This document shows positions 57,121-64,000 of a DNA stretch of 64,000 bases, piece by piece. Numbering within the stretch: the stretch's first letter is position 1; each line of letters opens with the position of its first letter. Source of the stretch: Blattamonas nauphoetae (lineage: Eukaryota > Preaxostyla > Oxymonadida); NCBI GenBank assembly GCA_033064195.1, contig JARBJD010000186.1, positions 82,361-146,360 on the forward strand, written 5' to 3'. Both the position numbers and the translations under genes were made by a program. The notes under the pieces are model-generated. The model worked only from the letters and a program-made list of their open reading frames with translations. It did not search any database and had not been told where the DNA came from.

Positions 57121-59585
57121 CAACTGTTGAGTCTCACAACGGGAAGTGGAAGAATGGGTGGCCCGATCTATCTACACAAACAAACTTCATAGATATTCTC
57201 ATTAGTTTTTACAAAACTATCTCCGACAATCTTCGATTACTATCTCGTTAACACGACTAATAAGCCAATCAATGATACTTCTCGTAGTTTTCATTTGAAT
57301 GTATCCGCAACGAAATGACATCTCTCAAGCGTAGTACAATGGTCAAGCTGTACAACAACTTTGTCCGCACTCAAGATAGTGCCGTTACTGAAACAATAAG
57401 GACTAAGATGGGATAAGTGGGCAAAAGGACGCCACGCAATTGAATCCAAATAATCCATCGAAGATTGACGGAGGTACCAGTTGGAGGGTTGGTACCGAAA
57501 GAATAAACGGAACAAGACACTACGTCCGGGTTTCAATACTTTCTTCGAACGGAGGCATATACATGAACGGGGTAGGCTCAATCAACATGAGTGCTACTCC
57601 CACCACGCAACAAACAGTTTCGACATGAAAAATGCAATGGTCTTATCTCTACCCGCTACCAGATTGCGGGAGGGTCAAATAGCGAGATAGGACGCAAACA
57701 GCCGACTTCCGAAGACAAAGTCACCAAAGTGGTTCGGTGGACCTTCCCGACAAGGTTAACGCCAAGCAAAGTCACCAAACACCCACCAGGTGGGATGCCC
57801 TCGGACTACAAGCGAGATATTTGGGTTGGTATCGCCAAAGAGGTCCCCGCTCTTGCGAACTAAATCAGCGATCAAGAACCTCAAAAGTCACCTAAAGATG
57901 GATACTAATGCTCTGTTGTCAAATGAGAACCACTTATTTTCGATTTCGGAAGACTGAAATGAGGAAATATCGTTTTTCCACAACCATTTCAATATTGGCC
58001 CATCTCAATCTGAGAAGCAGCAACTAGCATGAGGACGATCCGAAATACACTTCGATCCAACCGAAGAATGCAGACGCTCTTTAAAGTTCGACCAAAACCA
58101 TTCAGGAGTACATTCAGATCGAGCAACAACATGAAGAGCTAAAACACCAAACAATGACCACGACCTTCAGCATGACACCTAAATACACTTTCAAATAACT
58201 CATAGAAACCTGATTTGAACATTTTGCTGTGACAGGGTGACTCTTCATCTCGAATTTCACCGACAGAGAAAGCTCCACACTATTTCGCATCTTTGGGACC
58301 ACGACAGAATGTTCAGATCGAATGAACTGATATTCATGACAACCATGTTGTACTTAAGCACCGAACGCTGGTACTCGCTCAAAATCTGGTGAGAAATGGA
58401 GTGGAACACGACAACCCTGTGATACTCTAAAACAGGAAAGAAATCATCTTGACCTTAATGCAGCCATCCAAATCAAAGACGGGACGGGTTAACAATTCCA
58501 AATCTTCCAGCACTCGTTCCCAAACGGAAGAAAGAAATTTATCCGTGAAATCCACTGTTTCGAGTCCCAATCCGGGATCAGCGATGGACACCGATAATTC
58601 GAGTAATTCCTAGACAACTCGGAAACTGTGATCAACTTACATTTCGAATGGACACAAGCTGAGAACATGTACTCAAACGGCAACCGCAACAGCTCAACTT
58701 CAGAAAGCGTTATACCAGAGGGCAGAAAGAAGTAAAGATGGAGCAATCCGAAGCCACACGAAGCCGTCGAGCTACTCCAGTCTCCACCTCAGACGTGTTC
58801 ACAAGTGGGAAGATGTTGGAACTGACAAAACATTATTCAGGTCCATCATCACAATGATAGTGTGAAACAACAGAAATGAGTCGGGTCAACCCACTCGCTC
58901 CGACATGGAAGAAGAGCAGGTCAAGAAGATATCAGCCACGACTATCAGGCTCAATGTTTCGTCCTCCAGTCTGTAGAACATGAAGGACAAGTCTGAGGAA
59001 CAGAAATTCGCTTCTTGGAGAGCATGGGATGGTTCTCTCAATACACCTTTCTTCGTACGATTGACCGAAGACAGAGCAAGTGCCAAGCCAGACAGTCGGT
59101 GAGAGCAGAAAGTGAAAGAGATAAACAGATGCGGAAAAGGAAGGAACGACAGCGTTTCATCGGCGCATCGCCTTCTTTCGGAGCAAAGACAGTCTTGTCG
59201 AAGCGTCGGCTGAGCTAGAGTGAAAGGCAACGTCAAATGGGTCGAAATTATTCGCTTTCAAGAAAAGTTCGATCGAATTTCTCCGAACCCATATTATTCA
59301 TTTTTGAATTTCTCCGTATCACCCCTTCGATCAAAGTGTTTTTGTTGAATAAGGATAATTTGAGCATAATCAGCCACAATTTCACACCAAGAAGTCCTGC
59401 TGGGAACCCAATCCTGCTTCCAGGTTCATCAAGGATGCCGAAAAGGTCATCCAGGAGGAGAGGGCTGACCCCCGTTCAACTCTGTGAAGAGCCTGGCGGA
59501 GAAAGTCAGGTATCTTGATGTGAAATGGTGAAGTGACTAACTCAAATCGATGATCGGTGAAGTGTGTGAAGTGGTGTTTCTATGA
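57121..59585. other. Unassigned sequence
   Basis: Many short frames, none with a motif I recognise (57440-57863, 58489-58746, 58886-59236 among them). Near 59400-59490 the stretch ASRFIKDAEKVIQEERADPR reads like coiled-coil protein and could be an exon. The A-rich, stop-rich middle suggests decayed elements. Confidence 0.3.
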
Positions 59586-59589
59586 GGAG

Positions 59590-59835
59590 AAGAGAAAGAA
59601 TTATGAGAAGGTAATGAAGGAAGGGAAGGTAAGGAAGGAAGGGAAGTCAATGAAGGAACTGAAAAGTATGTATGAACGGAAGGGATAGAAGGAACGGAAG
59701 GGGATGAAAGAAACTGGAAGGGAGAGGGAGAAGGAACAGAAGGCAATGAAGGAACAGAAGGGAGAGAAGGAACGGAAGGTAATGAAGGAACTGAAGGTGA
59801 AGGAAGAGGTAATGAAGAAAGAGAACTGAATCTTG
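59590..59835. repeat. Purine-rich simple repeat
   Basis: Imperfect GAAGG/GGAAC units (GAAGGAACGGAAGG, AATGAAGGAACTGAAGG) fill about 245 bp, purines almost only on the plus strand. A frame over it gives an EGTEGNEG pattern, which I regard as a by-product. Confidence 0.8.
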
Positions 59836-60017
59836 AAGAAGTTACAGAAAAGTAATCCGACAGGCACGTGCACTATCGGAGTGTCGTCCGCCCTCTCGTA
59901 GACAGCCCTCTCTTTGTTGTCGACAGCCTGCTTCTCGTGCGTGGACACGATACAGCAGAGACTGTTCGCCCTCACTCACCAGGGCTGTGAGTGTGGCCCC
60001 TTGCCGGAAGCCAAGTA

Positions 60018-61711
60018 TTACTTCATCCCATCCACCCTCAACATGGTAAACTTGTGAGTGGATGGGAACTGAGTGTGCCTATGGAAAGAATATATGAAAA
60101 TAAAAACAAACTTGTGGAAGCAGTGACGGGTCTGATGGCCATCTGTGGTGTGGACCTGGCCAGATAGTCCGTGTGTGAAAAAATCAAATAAAGAGTCTGA
60201 AGACGTAATAGGAGAAACTAAATGATGATCAACATAATTTGTGAGAAAACCAAACTCAGAGTCACACACGTTTTTCCGTGCTGCTCTGAAAATAAAGAGT
60301 ATGTAACAGTTTTTCTCCGAAGGGAGAATGCTTGGACGTAAGAAACCTAAGAAATACTGGTTGCGAAAGTGCGGGCCAGCATCTGTAAAAATAAAAATAT
60401 TCTTTGATGAACATAATCTTGCATGTCGAGAACATCTGAAAGACATTCTTCGACGAAGCGGTGATCGTGTGTAGTGATGGGAGACAGAAAGTTGTGATGT
60501 GTTAAAATTAATTGGTTGTGATGTGAGTGATATACCGAAATGCATAAATGCGAAACGGAAGTATTAACGAAAAGTCATGACCAATCTGGTCACGATAAAG
60601 GAAGATGCCAATTTTCTTTAAATCAAGAACGATGACCAAAGAGTCATCGGTGAGGTGAGATATTGTCTTGTTGTAAAAATCGCGTTGTTTTGTGCGATAA
60701 TCTTGTGTTTTTATTTCTTCTATTTCTTTTTTCTTTCTGGTATCTGTTTGTTTTGTGATGCCAGAGTTTTATGTTTTTTCTAGGAAATCACCGCGAGCAC
60801 ATACACTGCATAGGTCCGTCCGACATTCTGGTTTCCTCAGGAATCTTGTTTTCGGCAAAATGTTGAGTAATGCATCGTGGTCTCTTCCTCTCTTCCTTTA
60901 ATTTGTTGTATAAGTCTTTTTGTTGTATGGAGTAATCTTTTCTGGTTTTGTTTGTTTTTGTTTGTTTTTGTGTTTTCTTTGGGCTTTGTTGAGTGCGATT
61001 GTCAAATGAAGAGGTGGTATTGTTGGTGCCAGCTGTCAATATTGGACTTGGAGGGCAGATAAAATCTACGTCGCTCTCGTCTAAGGTATCTTCTATTGTC
61101 TCTAAATTTAACAAGTTGAGAGAGAATAAGGACAAACTTTGTTTTTCTGTTTCTTTCCGAGCCTTTTGATTTTTGCAGCTTGGTGCGGTATTTTCGATTA
61201 TATCGTTCATCAATTGACTGCCTTCTTCGATTAAGAAATCCTGAGACGAATGCTGAAGAAAAGGAGAAACAAACGGCTTTTATTTGTCTTTGATGCTGAG
61301 GAGGAGAGTGAATCGTTTGTGATTCAGTATCGTATAAGGACTTTGCGTAGTAATACTGATTTTCAGTTATTTTGAATCCGAAGTCTTTGGCCTCTTCGAA
61401 GCTGCAGGCCTGGCTCACGCATTGCAGCAACTTTATACTGTCCCCGCGTTCGCTTGTTTATGCAATTGCGACAGGTTTTGGAGCAATTGAGTAAAGTATG
61501 CTGAAAGAAATGAGGTTCAATGAGAAGAATAAGTCACAGACCGGAGTAATGGTTGAATTTTCTTTCTAATCGGTATCATTTCGTTCCGACTATTGAGTGC
61601 GCTGAGGAGAGGCGCCGCGGGTTCGTCTTCACAGAGTTCGCTGAGAAGCTTGAAAATGCTTTGGCCGTGTCCACTCCTTGTTGATTTAGCTCTTCTAAAG
61701 TATTCTTCCAT
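60018..61711 (-). pseudogene. Transposase-like remnant
   Basis: Minus-strand blocks in order, in changing frames: MEEYFRRAKSTRSGHGQ (61711), KLLQCVSQACSFEEAKDFGFKI to DTESQ, HSSQDFLIEEGSQL (after a 22-nt GT-AG intron), QQKDLYNKLKEERKRP to 60788, then LTDDSLVIVLDLKK and TDAGPHFRNQYF, then HTTDGHQTRHCFHKF. The D.G.HF.N block and LVIVLD resemble the catalytic blocks of some DDE transposases, but I cannot name a family. Exon joins around 61440-61500 were not resolved. Confidence 0.35.
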
Positions 61712-62199
61712 TTGAGTTGATTTATCAATGGGTAATTGAGAATAGTGAGGAATGACGTGTTAATCCCATATTCTCTTCTTTGATCCAGCGTCCACGCTCC
61801 CTCCCCACCCTTGGTCCTCCCACAATAACATTCCCACTTCTTGTCCCTCGCTCGGACGCTCCATCATCTGATTTTACAGTACCAACGCATTTGAACTGGT
61901 ATCTCATTTTCTTTTATTGTTGGACTTTTATCTCTGTTTTCCGAATCATCAGACACTCTGAGAACAATAATATCACCGTCTGAAACAATGTAAGGTTTCG
62001 AAGTCAAAAGTCTCGACAACTGATGTGACTCTCGAGTTGCTCAAGTGTACGTTCATCCATTTAACTCTTATCATTTTCTTTGACGCAAACATTTCTGTCG
62101 ATGAGTCTTCGCCATTTTTCTATGATTTATCACTTTTCTAGAATATCATTTCTTTCTTTCCTATCATTGACTTCTTCAATCCTTTCTTAATTCTAGACA
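61712..62199. other. No gene seen
   Basis: AT-rich, with only short unsupported frames. Confidence 0.35.
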
Positions 62200-62925
62200 A
62201 CAGTCTCGTGAGAAATGCATTGACATCGAAAAGCACCTCGGTGCTGGAGTGGAGAAACCGTCCCATCAAACACTTCAAGACATGGTTGTTGGAGTTAGGT
62301 TCAGGAAATACTATTCAGTCAATTCTGCCTCTCCTTGATAGCTTGTGACATTGATGTCACTCACCACCTCCCACAAGAATTCTATGAGCGGGAAATGCAT
62401 CTCTTGGCCCAAAACAGACTATATTTGATGAATATCGTGAAATGGTTGCTGTTCTGTTCGCGTCCGTCGTCTGCTTGAGAAATCTGCGAAGAAAGGCAAA
62501 TTTCGATGGACGCCTACAACCACACCATCCACAAGTTTTTCCATCCAGTCGAACCATTTCTGGACTTCATATGCGACAGCTGACACCGAATCACCGAACC
62601 CAGTGTTTCAATTGCGCCTCCGAGCTCTTGGGAGGATTTTCCAATATTTGGCGTTCCTGGAAGAGATGACGCAGTTCGTGTTGTCTTCGCTTGCTCTGAC
62701 ATGCACAGAATGTCTTGATTGCATCGAAAACGACAGTCTGACTATCTTGGCTCTTTAGGGTGTCATGGATGGTGTCAGAACATGGAAGAAGGACGCTCCA
62801 GCTGTTCGGAAGCGAGGACAACAGATTCTGACCAAACTGTGCGAAGAAGGCCTTCGGAAGAGTTCGAGCTCCAATCGCAATACAGCCAATCTGACATCTA
62901 CGCACGTCGTGATGTCTTCCTAGGA
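62200..62925 (+). pseudogene. Decayed helical-repeat protein fragment
   Basis: Protein-like text in successive frames: DVTHHLPQEFYEREMHLL and LYLMNIVKWLLFC, then MDAYNHTIHKFFHPVEPFLDF, then FQYLAFLEEMTQFVLSSLA and TCTECLDCIENDSLTILAL. A TAG (62756-62758) precedes GVMDGVRTWKKDAPAVRK and LTKLCEEGLRKSS, stop at about 62921. It may be a C-terminal part of another repeat-protein gene. The stops and frame changes indicate decay. Confidence 0.4.
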
Positions 62926-62929
62926 GCAC

Positions 62930-64000
62930 GGCTGATTCAACATTTTGGTGGGAATATTCCATTTTGACAGTATGAGCGGACTGAATGCCTCCCTAGCTCG
63001 TTCTGCAAGCTGGATCAACAAATTCCTCAGGATGTCTCCGCTGCCACATGGGCCGACAGGTACTCACCCTAAATTTGCAGTCACCCGAGGAGCAAGTCTG
63101 TTCGGACCAGTCATGGCTGAATACATCATTGAGCAACAATCGCCACACATCGCCATATCTACCAACTGAAGCAAATACAGTCGACGGGTGCCACCCTTCG
63201 GTATTGTTGAAAAAGCATCCACGTTTCCGTTGGTGTCCCAGCTGCGTGTTGGAATCCTTGGAGAAACTGGGACGATCGGACAGGACATCACTCGCCGTAT
63301 CTACGCACTCGGAGCGACAGTTGTGGGAGCGGGTCGAAAAGAACGGAAAGAGGGCGAAAAATGGCTGCAGAGGCAGGTGGAGAGCGAGTGGGACAAGAGA
63401 CTGCCCAAAGCGAGTGATTCGTTCTCCTCGTTCATCTCGCTGGAAGGCGACGATGCCCAACATCAGAACAAGTTGAGGGCGTTCTTGAAAGACCTGGATG
63501 TGATTGTCAACGTCCTTCCTTCCACTTCAGAGACCCACTACCTTCTCGGATGGCGACAGATTGAAGGTGTCTTCCTATTTTCACCCCTCCCATCGTTCTC
63601 TCTCTCCTCACAGGAACAGATGGATTCACTGAGCCTCTCTGTCTGCAAGCCGTCGTCGATTCTGGTGAATGTCGGTCGCGGAATTGTCATCTGTGAGGCT
63701 GCTGTCTGCTCGGCCCCTCAACAAGGGATTCATCCGACATGCAAACGTATGCTCTTCCCCCTTTCAGATATCCTCTTTCTCCTCAAATGTGTGTTTTATC
63801 TTCCTCCAAGTTGGACGTGTCGAAGAAGAGCCTCTCCCTGACATAAGCGCTGCTCAAACTGAATCCATCGCTCGTCACTCACATCGGACGTGTCGGGCAT
63901 CCCTCAAAGCGCTGATTGGTGGAGTCGCTTCTCAATTTCAACATTCCGGAATTTGTCCGCGGAATGGAAAAGGAAGCGGAAGAAGGAAAGTGGGGTGGGA
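62930..64000 (+). pseudogene. D-isomer-specific 2-hydroxyacid dehydrogenase-like, frameshifted, runs off the window
   Basis: NAD(P)-dependent dehydrogenase family. 62945-63169 has FAVTRGASLFGPVMAEYII, the block before the cofactor domain. 63188-63570 has LRVGILGETGTIGQDITRRI (nucleotide-binding loop, with one extra residue inside the usual GxGxxG) and LDVIVNVLPSTSETHYLL. 63613-63730 has SSILVNVGRGIVICEAA. After a probable intron ending near 63811, the expected ALDVFEEEPLP block appears as LDV plus EEEPLPDI with one base missing, then HIGRVGHPS. Splice phases do not all fit, so it is either broken or carries sequence errors. Substrate cannot be told. Confidence 0.65.

Noticed and set aside
59590-59835. 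Telomere or coding repeat
   Set aside because: The units are irregular, internal to the window and purine-biased; this is a simple repeat.
1-64000. Reassigned stop codons (TAA/TAG as glutamine), known in some related protists
   Set aside because: The kinesin ends in TAG, H2B and member A end in TGA, and none of their internal conserved positions uses TAA or TAG, so the standard code fits.
1-64000. Bacterial origin, operons or a CRISPR array
   Set aside because: Spliceosomal introns, H2B and a kinesin-3 show a eukaryotic nucleus; no regularly spaced direct repeats were found.

Overview
This window looks like nuclear DNA from a small-genome eukaryotic microbe. Genes are split by short GT-AG introns (about 30 to 120 nt), there is a histone H2B gene and a kinesin-3 gene, and the genetic code is the standard one. 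From memory of protein style, the large repeat-protein family and the transposon load resemble oxymonad flagellates such as Blattamonas. That assignment is inference and was not tested by any search.

Layout. 1-6.4 kb: a member of a large unrecognised paralogous family, then a complete five-exon kinesin-3 gene whose product ends in a CaaX-like CVIF. 6.4-16.8 kb: a transposon graveyard with a small TIR element, two broken mariner-type transposases, a broken pogo/DDE-type transposase, foldback repeats and a broken ISXO2/Merlin-type transposase. 16.9-22.7 kb: a host gene interrupted by a 2.58-kb TIR element with an 8-bp target duplication, plus fragments. 23.4-25.4 kb: a 1.97-kb TIR element with a 10-bp target duplication. 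25.7-47.7 kb: one minus-strand member of the large family cut into three pieces by two DIRS-like retroelements (26120-35534 and 37701-45650). The first contains a second, coding-rich DIRS-like element (30417-35170). The second contains a 510-bp TIR element, which itself contains a second copy of the 2.6-3-kb gene-fragment element. 47.8-50.2 kb: a coiled-coil protein gene divergent from histone H2B. 52.3-53.7 kb: a near-perfect 1.4-kb foldback element. 55-57 kb: another family member with frameshifts. 57-64 kb: mostly unassigned sequence, a purine-rich simple repeat, transposase-like remnants, a decayed family fragment and a frameshifted D-2-hydroxyacid dehydrogenase running off the end.

The clearest housekeeping genes are the kinesin, H2B and the coiled-coil protein. 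The strongest story is the three-piece gene. Removing the two DIRS-like insertions joins the flanks with no extra or missing base and restores a 124-nt exon and a 776-codon last exon that match the intact paralogue at 3-2810. The elements carry DIRS hallmarks: inverted ends, an internal region complementary to the joined termini, a tyrosine recombinase in the coding-rich copy, and no target duplication.
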